Below are positions 10,178 through 20,950 of a DNA stretch of 64,000 bases, in pieces (position 1 is the stretch's first letter; every line of letters starts with the position of its first letter). The translations under genes were made by a program, and so were the position numbers. Origin of the DNA: Allolobophora icterica (lineage: Eukaryota > Annelida > Clitellata > Crassiclitellata > Lumbricidae); the NCBI GenBank assembly GCA_963556255.1, contig OY744604.1, forward strand, positions 77,144,736 to 77,208,735, in the 5' to 3' direction. The notes under the pieces were generated by a model. That model had not been told where the DNA came from. It was given only the letters and a program-made list of their open reading frames with translations, and searched no databases.

Positions 10178-11171
10178 GTATTCTATCAGGGGGTAACTCA
10201 GTGCCCATAGGAACTAAAAGCAGCTCTTCACGTACAAACCCGCGGGCAGGTCCATCAACCAGATGGTACAACGCTGGCTGACCGGCTTGCCGAACAACAT
10301 CCAAAATAGCGTGTATGGTGAGCGACCAGTTAGGGTCTGTGGCGCGTTTGCTTCCACCCTCAAGCTCGCCGGGAGCGTACAAATATCGAACGAGAACGTC
10401 ATGACCGAGAACAGGCTCATCCAGGCCTACGACACGATGAACAGGAAGAGAAGGCTTCTGTATCACTTTAGCAGCCTTCATCGCTTCAACCGGCTTCAAG
10501 TCGAGCAAACGCGTCGGCTCATCGTTTAGTGCAGCTACAACTTCGGGCAATCGTCGAACCCATTCCACCGACCGTTCGGATGACCCCCTTGCAGCCAGGA
10601 GCAATTCCTGAGCGTACTGGGCACCGAAAAGTCGCTCAGCTAGAGTCCGGTTAAAGCGTTCAACGATGCCCTGTTGGCGATGGTTACCGGCCTGTCCGCG
10701 TCTTACAAGAACATCGTGTTTCGCCATCATCGGTGTAAAATCACCCATAAATTCGCGTCCAGGATCGACCTGAAAGAGTCGAGGCCAAGTCAATGGGCCC
10801 CTCTTATAGATTCGACTTAAAGCCGTGGCGACTTCGGTCGCACTTTTGTTGATCAACGGTTCAGCTTCTTTGTATCGTGATGCAACATCAACAACCGTGA
10901 GAGCGTATTTATAAGTCTTTTGGCCTACTTTATCGTGAGGTAAAAACAAGAGATCAGCCTGGTGTACAGCGTTTGGCCGATTTTCCGCGAACTTAGGACG
11001 TGGTATGCGGCGTGGAACGGGAAGATAAATCTGCCACACAGCTTGTTTCTTCAGCCAATCACGAGCCTCGGCCTCTGAAACTTTGGCGGCTAAGGCTAGT
11101 TTTTTCACCGCAGCCTTACCTCGCCAGTAACCTCTAGGGCTGTAATAGACGGCTGAAAGGTGCTTAGACAT
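10164..11171 (-). CDS. int: Retroviral-like integrase (Polinton INT)
   Basis: 335 residues from the ATG at 11171 (MSKHLSAVYY). An upstream in-frame ATG at 11225 would add a hydrophobic leader unlike the family. The catalytic triad is D73 (HQADLLF), D136 (QVDPGREF) and E171 (GIVERFNRT), an exact D,D-35-E spacing of the rve core. An N-terminal helical region with basic residues precedes it. A C-terminal part with GHDVLVRYL and GFVREELLLVP resembles the SH3/chromo-like tail of Polinton integrases. It catalyses joining of element ends to target DNA and should give the short target duplication seen here. On the minus strand a TATA-like TAATATATAGT lies just upstream of the start. Confidence 0.95.
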   Translation of the reverse strand: MSKHLSAVYYSPRGYWRGKAAVKKLALAAKVSEAEARDWLKKQAVWQIYLPVPRRIPRPKFAENRPNAVHQADLLFLPHDKVGQKTYKYALTVVDVASRYKEAEPLINKSATEVATALSRIYKRGPLTWPRLFQVDPGREFMGDFTPMMAKHDVLVRRGQAGNHRQQGIVERFNRTLAERLFGAQYAQELLLAARGSSERSVEWVRRLPEVVAALNDEPTRLLDLKPVEAMKAAKVIQKPSLPVHRVVGLDEPVLGHDVLVRYLYAPGELEGGSKRATDPNWSLTIHAILDVVRQAGQPALYHLVDGPARGFVREELLLVPMGTELPPDRILNRR

Positions 11172-11224
11172 TTCAGTAATACTATATATTACAAACAGGT
11201 AAACACATACACAAATGATTTTCA

Positions 11225-11809
11225 TTAGCGTCGCCGTCCAACACCCATCCCCAGCCTCGACTTCGCTGACATAATGGCCGATACGAGTCGGGCGTCCTTC
11301 TTTTCATAATCTGGAGTTTCATCGGTGAGTGCGATCTTAGACGCGGCTGCAGCGAGAATATCATCTGCGTGATTACGCCCCGGAGTGTCTTTATGAACTG
11401 CATAAGCCACATCATGGTGGAGACACGCACGGTCGAGCTGATTAATACCGTGATATCGCTGTGACAGCCGTTTATCGAGTTGTGTGTATGGCCCACAATA
11501 CGAGTATTTTCCCGTGTTCTGGAAAGAACCTCCCGGATTATCTTCCGAAGACATACCGGATGGAAGGCTCATATGCATCTCAGGCAGAGGAAGAGCGTTG
11601 AGGGCGCTATTCAGCAACGAGCCTCCATAAGTCTCACGAGACTTATGCTTCCGCACTTTCGAAGGCAAAATCTGGCTCTTCTTTGCACCGCAGACGGCAC
11701 AGGTGCCCTTCTTCGCTGGTCTCCCGTTTTTTAGCTCAACGATTGTTTCATTTGAAGTCTCAGTATGTTTCTTACATCGTAGGCAATACATTGTTTTCGT
11801 TGAATACAA
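11225..11809 (-). CDS. Zinc-ribbon plus phospholipase A2-like virion protein
   Basis: 194 residues. N-terminal MYCLRCKKHTE...GTCAVCGAKK has two CxxC pairs in a zinc-ribbon arrangement typical of a small Polinton/adintovirus protein. Residues ~108-160 contain a calcium-loop-like YCGPYT and an LDRACLHHDVAY catalytic His-Asp helix, then HADDIL: the signature of secreted and parvovirus VP1-type PLA2. The end is Arg-rich (GMGVGRRR). In parvoviruses this activity breaches the endosome during entry; a similar role here is inference. The start may be M1 (11809) or M7 (11791). It is divergent from the ATPase gene, 20 bp away, so a short shared promoter region is likely. It abuts the integrase gene downstream on the same strand. 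Confidence 0.82.
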   Translation of the reverse strand: MYSTKTMYCLRCKKHTETSNETIVELKNGRPAKKGTCAVCGAKKSQILPSKVRKHKSRETYGGSLLNSALNALPLPEMHMSLPSGMSSEDNPGGSFQNTGKYSYCGPYTQLDKRLSQRYHGINQLDRACLHHDVAYAVHKDTPGRNHADDILAAAASKIALTDETPDYEKKDARLVSAIMSAKSRLGMGVGRRR

Positions 11810-11829
11810 TCATAACTCGTTGTCTCTAT

Positions 11830-12513
11830 ATGGAAATAACAAATTTCGATCTTGAAGCCGACGATGGGAAAAAACACCACCATTGGTTGTTGCCATCCAG
11901 CATACGGTGTATAATCTGTGGGCCTAGCGGATGTGGGAAAACAAACTTACTGCTTAACCTTCTGTTGAATAAAGGGTACCTACGTTATGACAGGCTGTAC
12001 CTATACTCGAAATCTCTGGGACAAGAAAAATATCAGTTTCTCCGTGACTGGGCCACAGAACTCGAAAAATTTGCTGGAAAAGAAATTGCGAGTTTTCACT
12101 CTTCCTCCGATGAGATAATTCCAGTGGAATCTCTTGATAAAAACGTCAGGAGCCTATTAATCTTCGATGACGTCATGTTACAAAAACAGGGGCCGATCGA
12201 GAAGTACTTTTGTATGGGGCGTCATGGTGGAGCGAGCTGCTTCTACCTAACACAAAACTACTTTCACATTTCTAAACAAGCGATCCGTGACAATGCTAAT
12301 CTTATTATCCTATTCAACCAAGACAGTAAGAACTTACGAGCAATACATGACACATTTGTGGCAGGTGACATGAATTTTGATGAATTTCGTAAGTTCTTTA
12401 GTCAGTGTATTGTCGAACCATATGGCTTCGCAGTCATAGATCTGACGTCCAAAGTTTTTGATGGTAAGTATCGAAGCGGGTTCGATCGCTTCTATAGACC
12501 TATGGCCAATTAA
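11830..12513 (+). CDS. FtsK/HerA-type genome packaging ATPase
   Basis: 227 residues from the ATG at 11830 (MEITNFD). The open frame runs back to 11683 but would overlap the divergent gene. Walker A GPSGCGKT is at 31-38 and Walker B LLIFDD at 109-114, with a TQNYFHIS segment of sensor type after it. Size and motifs fit the A32-like packaging ATPases of Polintons, virophages and adenovirus-related elements, which pump the genome into the capsid. The stop is followed at 12526 by a perfect short palindrome. Next in the ancestral element would be the late gene block, now separated by the P-type transposon. Confidence 0.95.
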   Translation: MEITNFDLEADDGKKHHHWLLPSSIRCIICGPSGCGKTNLLLNLLLNKGYLRYDRLYLYSKSLGQEKYQFLRDWATELEKFAGKEIASFHSSSDEIIPVESLDKNVRSLLIFDDVMLQKQGPIEKYFCMGRHGGASCFYLTQNYFHISKQAIRDNANLIILFNQDSKNLRAIHDTFVAGDMNFDEFRKFFSQCIVEPYGFAVIDLTSKVFDGKYRSGFDRFYRPMAN

Positions 12514-12525
12514 AAGGCGCAATAT

Positions 12526-12546
12526 CGCAAATGAAATTCATTTGCG
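12526..12546. terminator. Palindrome after the ATPase gene
   Basis: CGCAAATGA-AAT-TCATTTGCG, a perfect 9-10-bp inverted repeat starting 13 bp after the stop codon. The core AAATGA-N3-TCATTT recurs three more times in the element with different flanking pairs. A role in transcript ending or RNA structure is inferred. Confidence 0.5.
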
Positions 12547-13017
12547 GCTAGATAAAAACACCCTTAACTTCTTGCTTGAAATCTTGCCTATGACAAAAAA
12601 TAAAAAACCCTAGCTTTTTGCTTTTAAAACAATCAACATTCATCTTTCCTATGGTTTTCAATGAGAAAAAAGGCGCTATATGAACCCTCCATTGTTAAAA
12701 AATTAGCTGTTGCTTTTCGCTTAAAACCCAACATTCATTTTTCCCATGACTAATAAAACACCTGTATCTTTTGCTTTTCGCTAAAATCTTCCCAACGGCT
12801 TACAATGAAGGCGCAATATAAATGTCTTAAGCCATTTTAGATAATAGTTTTTAAATGTATCTATTATTTTTGATGTAGGTTATTAGCCTGGTGATATTTA
12901 ATTTTGTTTTAAATTTACACTCCTTTTTTCAATTATTATTACTTCTATGTTTTTATATTTGTCTATACTTCTTCATCGATCGGTTCGCATTTGGTTTTTC
13001 AATAAAAAATTAATAAT

Positions 13018-13378
13018 AATGGCAGTTGCACAGTATAACTAATTATTTATACTGTGGTGATGGTTTAACGAGTTTCAAACAAAGACCTTTTTTCTGACCA
13101 CATTTACAATTCTTTAATTTTATCAGAGAGATCTATGGCTAATTTAAAATGGCGCTATATAAATGTCTAATGGCAGTTGCACAGCATATAAGTAATTATT
13201 TATACTGTGGTGATGGCTTTAACGACTGTTTTAAAAACACACACATAGGCCTTTTTCTGACCACATTTTATAGTTCTTTATTTTATCAGACAGGCCTATC
13301 TCTAATGGGAATGGCGCTATATAAATGTCAAATGGCAGTTGCACAGTTTAAGTAATTATTTATACTGTGGTGATGTCG
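13018..13378. repeat. Tandem repeat, ~150-160-bp unit, 2.3 copies
   Basis: Copies start at 13018, 13169 and 13331, each with AATGGCAGTTGCACAG followed by TAATTATTTATACTGTGGTG. Complete copies end with ATGGCGCTATATAAATGTC. The units are 151 and 162 bp long and diverged. Short reading frames here are not conserved between copies. The third copy is partial. Confidence 0.85.
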
Positions 13379-14359
13379 CCGAATAAACTAATTAACAATG
13401 ATAGTTTCTAACAAAAAGGCGCTAAAGCAACCCGTTTGCGTTCATTCATATCAAGGCCTAATGCAACTAGCTTTCATTTTCGTTTCCAACGCAATGGGAT
13501 TTTACGATACTGTGATCCTGAATGAATGGCAACTTTATAACTAATTGTTCTACAGAACATAACTATCACTACAGGCCTTCATTTATGTAATTCCATAAGC
13601 AAATTCCAAACATAAAATTAAACCGTTGAACTAAACTAAAAACCAATCAAGCGGTCAGAAAGATTCCGTTGAACGGTGCAAAGGTCATGGCCGCATACAG
13701 CCGAGGCCTACCTGGATATGTGGCTCTGTTCCGGAACTTTTTCAAACACACACTGGACAATTGGATGGAAGGCTATAGGCACTAAAAGCTTATATAGCTT
13801 AACTAGCCTATTAACTGTAACTGTAACTGTACTGAGAGATTTATATAGAGGTCTATCTGATTCCGTAACATGGATTTGAATGCAATATAATGTGAACTTG
13901 AATATGTGGCTGGTATTTTATTTAACGGCGTTGACATATCAAAGATGATTGTGTCTGCCGTTGTGATGTACAATTTATATAGAGGCCTATCCCATTCTGT
14001 AGCATGGATCGAAGGAAGGCTTTCTACATGTAGGCCTACCTGTGAAGAAGAATTATAAGCTAATTTTGGCCTAAACTCACAAAGTTTTTCACACGTTGTA
14101 ATAAGTTCCCATAAGTTAGCAGTGTTTTCAATACTTGTTTATTCTGCTTATTAGACCTAATTGAAAATATTTCTAATAAGAGGCTTAGGTTTTTAAAACC
14201 GCAGCTTGTGTTGATAAAATTAATGCCATGTCTTCAGTCCAACTTCTAGTTTTAACGCGGTGAAACGCAAACTTCGGCTTTCCAACCACGTATAGATTTC
14301 TACAGATTTTCTAAGTTTCTTTCATTCATACAGCTAATTTGTTTGTTCCGCGAATGAAA

Positions 14360-14380
14360 CGTAAATGAAGCTCATTTACG
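14360..14380. other. Palindrome CGTAAATGA-AGC-TCATTTACG
   Basis: A 9-bp arm inverted repeat, nested in a wider CGCGA...TCGCG pair. It shares the AAATGA-N3-TCATTT core with sites at 12526, 24634 and 24736. Confidence 0.5.
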
Positions 14381-14633
14381 ATCGCGTCAGCGTGTGTTTT
14401 CGTTTTTTTTTCTTCGCTGCGACGTCCTTGCAAAAAAAATCTTGTCCGAGTAGAAAATTTTGGTCATTGAAAATTATTTTGGTCATTGAACATTGTGTTG
14501 ACCCAGATATAAAAAACTTGTCATGAAATATTTTCATGACGGAAGTGGATGGTTGAGACTCTACACGTCATTGATATGTATTAATAGTTACTGGATAGCT
14601 AATGGGCTCTAAAAGCTCGGTTATCGCTCAGTC

Positions 14634-14658
14634 CATTGATATGTATTAAGAGTTACTA
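14634..14658 (+). repeat. Subterminal direct copy of the P-type terminal repeat
   Basis: CATTGATATGTATTAAGAGT repeats the first bases of the element 65 bp inward, in the same orientation. Subterminal motifs of this kind often bind transposase; that function is inferred. Confidence 0.7.
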
Positions 14659-14888
14659 TTAATAAATATCCTCCCTGACCATAGACATCAACGATCTCTA
14701 TTAATAGCTACACATCAGCGATCGACATGGTGGTGCAGACGACAGGAGGCTTGTTGAAGTCCGTTCTTTAACTTGTAGTCTAACTATTTATTAAAGGACT
14801 TAATTACGAAATCCATTCTAACTAAAATTTCGATATATCGTAAAATGTTAAGCATTACATAATTTCGCTGCTTATTATACGTATCAAA

Positions 14889-17800
14889 ATGGTTAGCTCG
14901 TGTTGTGCTATCGGCTGCACAAATAAAGTTGGATCGTACAGTTGTGGGAGGAAAATAACTTTTCACAGGTACGCAGCTAAAACACACTAGTTTGTGTAAG
15001 TCTTAGTTCTGTAATAACACAAATGATTGCATATATGGCACCTACAGCAAACTTCACATGCACGTCAAGCAAATGAAGAAGACGGCCAATGCGGTTACTT
15101 TAAACCCTTTACCCAAAAATGTCTACCCGGTAGGTCATTACCCTTGCCTAGTGATTTTTGTAAGTTTGGGGCTGCATAACAAACTAGCCAAAAAAGACTA
15201 TGTCATGCTAAAGTAACTATTCAGTAGTGTGAAGATTTTTCTTGGTAAGCAATTCTACAGTTAGGATAAAGGTTATTGTGTATAGTCAAAGTTCTCTTGT
15301 TGGCTGCATTCTAGTGATATTAGCATTCTTTAAATAAAATTGTGATAGTATAGAGAGATTATAAGCCATCATTTTATCCCGGTTGCAAAAGCAATGACTC
15401 GGAATGTAAACTTTATTGAATATTTGCTGTACCCCATTATAATGATAAAGTATCGACAATTGTGATCAAGCAACCGTGCATTTGGACATGAATATAGTCT
15501 CAAATTTGACACACAAAATATTTGTGGTATTATAGGGTGAGATAGTGTTTGCTGTAAACACTAGATATTGTACTTCAGGATTTCATGGCACACTATCAAA
15601 AATAATAGTATAGCTGTAGTAACGAAACATGACTATGGTATATTTTGTTTGTTTAGGTTTCCTGCTGAGGAGATGCGACGATCAGCCTGGGTGAAAGCAG
15701 TGAATCGCGTTGACCCAAACACACACAACATTTGGAATCCTAGTACAACTGCTGTGTTGTGCTCTGAGCACTTCATGATGGATGATTTTCTGTTCTATCA
15801 TGGAGCAACAGTGTTGAAGAAAGATGCAGTTCCATCAAAGTTCAGTTTCCCACAATGCGAGGTATGAAATCTGTAAGAATTAAAATCTCAGGAAACAAAG
15901 CCAGCCTCTTAAGTGCCAGTATATTATAAATACTGGGTCGTATTTGGTGTCAGTATGCGGTACCAGCAACAATTGCATGAATTACATTGCACGAAAATTG
16001 CTGATAAAGTTGAGAAATAGGTGCATTCGTGTGTTAGTGGTGCAGTGATCATGGTAAGAAGAAATACTTATAATGCATTTTACCCAGGGTTAAAAACAAT
16101 TTGTATAAATAAACACTAGGGGTATTTATAAGAAATTTTACAGTAACGTGTATAATAAATCAGAGCAACAGGAGCAGTATTCTCATGTTTTCACGTCATG
16201 TTTATCTATCCCATGTTCAAAATTTTAACATAGTCCTTCTGAGCTTCTTGTCTTGACTCTGACATTTTGCCAATCAGTCTTATACACTGTTATAATGCTG
16301 CTGTAGAAGGTACAGACTGAAGTCGAGACATATCTTTGGATAGGCGTTTGAATTGATTTATAATTGGCTTTAAATTAATGGTTTTCAGGATATCATTTAC
16401 TGTGCACGTGAATGAAAGCCAGTTCAAACGCTACTGTCCCGTTGTGCTGCGAAGCTGATTCTTTATAAGTTTCAGTTTTGAAAATGAACATTCTCCTGTA
16501 CAGTTGGTCCTCGATACCAAGGTATTGGTCTCGAGTGCACTTTAGTTCATTTTTAAAAGTCTTGGTCTTGCCATCCTTGCAATCATAGCTAAGAAGTTTC
16601 ACCTGTGCCACCTATGAACACATTATTTTTTTGGTTTTCTTTTGCATAGGCTACGAAAGCGCTCGGGCACTCATCAAAGACCAGCACAGCTGTGATGGCT
16701 TCAGTTCCTGTTGCTTCAAGTTCTACCGTATTTCGAGTCCAGCCTTCAGTTCCTGTTGCTTCAGGTTCTACTGTGTTTCGAGTCCAGTCATCAGTTCCTG
16801 TTGCTTCAGGTTCTACCGTGTTTCGAGTCCAGCCATCAGTTCCTGTGGCTTCAAGTTCTACCTTGTTTCCAGTCCAGCCTTTAGTTCCTGTTGCTTCAAG
16901 TTCTACCATGTTTCGAGTACAGCCATCAGTTCCTGTTGCTTCAAGTTCTACCTTGTTTCGAGTCCAGCCATCAGTTCCTGTTGCTTCAAGTTCTACCGTG
17001 TTTCCAGTCCAGCCTTCTTTTATCTGTAAAGAGCACTCGTATGCCATACTGGCCAGCCCTCGGACGTTGAAGCGTAAAAGTGAGCATCTTGAAGAAAGAC
17101 TGGTTACAATGAAACAGGCTCTGTACAATGCGGAACGTCGAGAAAGTCGAGCCAAATCAAAGATTCTGCATATTTTAGAGGAACTGGAAAAGGAACGGCT
17201 ACTAACATCTGAGACAAAACAGTTGCTTAAAGTGTATGAGGACATCCCCATTCATCTATTCGCAAAAGAAACAGTGAAATATACAGAAGAACAGCGTCAG
17301 TTTGCAACAACGCTACATTTTTACGGTCCAAAAGCATATGCATTTTGTCGTAAAAACTTAAAACTACCTGCCGAAAGTACGATAAGAAAGTGGATGAGCA
17401 GAATCGATAGCAATCCAGGCTTCTCAGAACAAGTCTTTGCAAATCTCAGAGACAGGAAGAACAGCAGTGAAGGATGGCAGTATAACGCTTGCTCAGTCAT
17501 GATTGATGGAATGGCGATTAGGAAACATGTTGACTGGGATGCGAAAACTCAGAAAATGATAGGCTTCGTTGATCTTGGAGCTGGTTCAGTTGACAGTGAC
17601 GTGCAACATGAAGCCACTGAGGCATTGGTCATAATGGCTGTTGGACTTACAGGTCACTGGAAAGTAACTCTTGGTTATTTTTTGATCACAGGAATAAGTT
17701 CAGTTGTTCAAGCCAAATTAATTCAAACAGCCTTAATAAAACTAGGTGAAATCGGAATACGTGGTTTGGCATTGGTCATGGATGGACATGCTACTAACCA

Positions 17801-19256
17801 GGGCATGGTTTCCCAGTTGGGCGGATCCTTGTTGCCAAATAATATTAAAAGCAGCTTTCCACATCCTTTTTTCATAAATGAACATGTGTACATATTTTTT
17901 GATGCATGCCACATGCTGAAGTTGTTGAGAAATGCACTGGAAGCTTTAAAAGAAATCATAATTCCTGAAATTGGTAAAGCTCGATGGTCGAACATTGTTC
18001 ATCTGCATGAATTGCAGGATAAGGATGGTCTTCGAGCAGGCAACAGGTTGACAAATGCACATGTGGAATTTCAAAATCAGAAGATGAAGGTACGATTGGC
18101 AGCACAAACTCTCAGTTCATCAGTTGCCAAGGCATTGGAATTTCTTGAAGTAAACAAGTTTCCTAGATTTTCCAACACTTTCGGAACACGAAAATTTATC
18201 GAAACTGTTGATCGCCTTTTCGACATCTTCAACAGTCGGTCAGTTATAGGAAAAGGGTATAAGAAGGCCTTGACATATTCTGGACTCAGAGCAGTAACTC
18301 CATTTCTGAAAGAGTCTAGGCAAATGTTTTTGAATATGGAAAATAGCAGTGGGCAGAAGGTTTGCGAAAGTCATCGTCGTATGGCTGCATTGGGATTTGT
18401 TGTAAATGTTGATAGCCTTCTTCGTATTGGTAATGTCATCTTTTCAGAAGGAAGTCCATGCCATCAGCGCTACCTGCTGACGTACAAACTGTCACAAGAT
18501 CATCTGGAACTGTATTTCGGTTGCGTACGAAGAATGGGTGGATGGAATAACAACCCAAGTGCCAAACAATTTTCTAGTGCTTACCGCACTCTGCTGAACA
18601 GAGCCTCAATTTCTGCCACTACCAATGGAAATTGTATGCCACAAGACCAAACAGATCTTCTTCATTTACATCCATCAGATGAGGAAATAGACAAATTTTT
18701 GCCTAGTCACTTTGATCATATTGACAACGAGCATGACTACTGCACTTTAACAAAGCTGTCACCTTTTGTTACCAACATTTTGTCATATATAGCAGGTTGG
18801 ATTGTTCGCAGGCTCTCAGCAACAATTTCATGTGGTGATTGCTTATCAGCACTGGTTGAAAAGGCAGGACCCAAAACAAACAGCCTGCTGGAAATAAAGA
18901 ACAATGGAGGACTTGTGACACCCTCAACTAGTCTTGTGAAAGTTGTAGAACATGCTGAGAAGGTTTTGAGATCCAATGCTGATTTCCATCATGTGTCGAA
19001 GAAGGATCAATGGGGAAAAGCCTTGGAAGCAAAAGTGTTAGAAAACATTCCAGACAATTTGTTCAGTGATTTGAGTCAGCACTTCTGTGACACACTTTAT
19101 GGTATTGAAAGCCATTACACTGATCTTGTTCGTAATATCTGTAGGGTTTTCCTTAAACTGCGCCGATTCCATGCTGTTAATTTAACAAACCAAAGTCTAC
19201 AGCGTTCTTCTGTTCGTCACTCATTAACAAAAGCTATTTTGTTCAAGAATCAGTAA
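14889..19256 (+). CDS. THAP-domain P-type transposase (THAP9-like), three exons
   Basis: Exons 14889-14968, 15657-15861 and 16650-19256 join with exact phase (80 + 205 nt is 95 codons) through GT-AG sites, giving 963 residues. The THAP C2CH finger spans exons 1-2: C5/C6 and C10 pair with C62 and H65 (CSEHF), and the AVP box is at 84-86. Exon 3 opens with seven 15-residue repeats (SVPVASSSTVFRVQP), then a coiled coil. The RNase H-like core follows: D381 (MIDGMAIR), D473 (VMDGHATN), FDACHMLKLLRNAL, and E715 (QDHLELYFG), with GGWNNNP and IAGWIVRRL. These are P-transposase hallmarks and the acidic residues fit the DDE set. The frame is open throughout, so the gene may be active. Confidence 0.93.
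16695..17015 (+). repeat. In-frame 45-bp minisatellite in the transposase gene
   Basis: Seven tandem 45-bp units encode SVPVASSSTVFRVQP variants (VASGS, STLF, FPVQ changes). The unit length is a multiple of three, so copy number can change without breaking the frame. It lies in the linker between the THAP finger and the coiled coil. Confidence 0.92.
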
Positions 19257-20233
19257 TACTGTAAAGACAAAAGGTTTCCAGTCTTTCAGCCATTTTAATT
19301 ACTGATTATATATTCACTAACATTGCTGTAACTGATTTAGTTACTTGTTTAACTAGGCCTAGCTTGTTGTTTTTTGACTTCTTGTGAGCAATATTTAGTT
19401 AAACATTAGACATTGAATAAAAAATTCACTGTTTCACATAAACTATAACTATTTTACAGAATACTTAGTGATAACAAAAGAGTAGCATAAAATCTGAAGT
19501 TTTCATTAAACATTGTGCAACAAATCACAATTATTTAATGTAAATGGTAACCAACAGTATACTTGGTAGTAACACATAAGTCACTACGCTTTGCAGTTTA
19601 GCTCTGTGAACGAATCACTTTTGTTCCTAATGATTTGTATGTGTTCGAATTGCATTTGAAATATTGTAATAACTAATATGTCCATATTTATTTAAATTAA
19701 TGTTCTTAGTTGAATGAATAAAGGAAAAAAATTATATTTTAATAACTAATGTGTCTATTTTTATTTTATTTAATGTTCTTAGTTGAATAAATAAAGAAAT
19801 TATCAACCAACAGAGCCAGATCCTTTGGCAAAACTCCTATCCTAATTGCAGTGACAATCCTGTAGCCATAGCTTTGATCTGTGCTTAAGTCTTTCATCAC
19901 TTAGTCGCTGAGCTGAGGGAGAGCAGGACCCACACAGACTTTTGCAAAATCAGGATTGATGTCTAGCGCGGTTATAGAATCCAACATTTTTCCTAAGGGA
20001 CCTGCCCATTTGTTGTTGCTTAGTGTCTTGCCATCTAAAGCAGTTACTAGGTGCCTCAGTGGCAGTTCTCCTGTGTGCAGATCGCAAACAATGCACACGA
20101 GCTTCCTTTGCAGCTTCTCCTTGACATAATGCATTACTCGCCTACCCAACCAGTGGTTACATTACAGGAATCACCTCCAATAGCTTGAAACCTGGATACA
20201 TTTTGCCATTTTCTTCTGCTTTCAACCAGTCTT
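19257..20233. other. 3' flank of transposase with coding remnant
   Basis: AATAAA-type polyadenylation signals occur near 19417, 19718 and 19786; the last two lie in a ~67-bp tandem duplication (TAATAACTAAT...TTGAAT.AATAAA). On the minus strand 20149-19803 reads as a protein-like segment (LRHLVTALDGKTLSNNKWAG, then past an in-frame stop DLSTDQSYGYRIVTAI). I do not recognise it with confidence; it is a dead fragment. Confidence 0.5.
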
Positions 20234-20241
20234 GTCAAGAC

Positions 20242-20793
20242 CAGTGATGGGCAATAGTTAACTAAAAAGTTGCTAACTTTTAGTTTAACTAAAAATTTTT
20301 AGTTAAGGATGAAGTTTAACTAAAATAAAAAAGTTTAGTTAAAACCATAGTTTAACTAAAAAATTTAGTTGCTAACTAAAAAGTTTAACTAAAAAAATCA
20401 GCAATATGCAACTATTTTTCCACAATGAACATTCAACACTGTCAACAAAAACCATTTTAACACTGCATGGTTGTAGCATTAACAGCCTCTGTTCTCAAAT
20501 TCATACACTACTTACAGTATGCCTGTAACTGTATGATAGAACAGTACACATTGCATAGTTTGAAGGTGAAATTGTCATTAACGCTTTGCATTATAACAGT
20601 TCACTTAACCTCTGTTCTTGTGAAAATGTTTGTCGTAAAAAGTTGGAAAACAGTTGGAAAAAGTTTAACTACTTTTTTTTAGTTTAGTTAACTAATTTCC
20701 AAAATCAGTTGCCAACTTTAGTTAAACTAATTTTTTTTAGTTGGAAAATAGTTTTAGTTTAACTAAGAAAAAATAGTTTAGTGCCCATCACTG
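20242..20793. mobile_element. hAT-like MITE nested in the P-type transposon
   Basis: 552 bp starting CAGTGATGGGCA and ending TGCCCATCACTG, flanked by perfect 8-bp duplications GTCAAGAC (20234-20241 and 20794-20801). The ends are rich in TAGTTTAACTAAA palindromic words. It is near identical in layout to the copy at 50233-50781 and has no transposase, so it depends on a hAT enzyme encoded elsewhere. Confidence 0.95.
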
Positions 20794-20801
20794 GTCAAGA
20801 C

Positions 20802-20950
20802 CTTAAACTTCGAGACCAAGACCAAGACTTTGAACCTCGAGACCAAGACCTTGAACCTCAAGACCAAGACCAAGACTTTGAACCTCAAGACCAAGACCAA
20901 GATCAATACTTTGAACCTCGAGACCAAGAACAAGACCAAGACCCCAAAAA
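20802..20950 (+). repeat. GACCAA-rich minisatellite
   Basis: Irregular tandem of GAGACCAAGACC and TTTGAACCTC words. The open frame (Asp-Gln rich) is a product of the repeat. Confidence 0.85.

Larger units (their letters stand above)
12547..14560. other. Polinton non-coding spacer (left part)
   Basis: About 2 kb with no supportable gene. It holds repeated GGCGCTATATAAATG-type words, a tandem repeat at 13018-13378 and a palindrome at 14360-14380. It ends at the left target duplication of the P-type transposon. Confidence 0.6.

Noticed and set aside
13149..13355. 68-codon frame in the Polinton spacer
   Set aside because: Lies in the tandem repeat and is not kept between repeat copies.
16589..17251. 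220-codon minus-strand frame with a 15-residue repeat
   Set aside because: Shadow of the 45-bp minisatellite of the transposase exon on the other strand; lacks any domain.
14889..19256. THAP transposase considered as a native Polinton gene
   Set aside because: It lies between its own terminal repeats with an 8-bp duplication, so it came in with a later P-type transposon.
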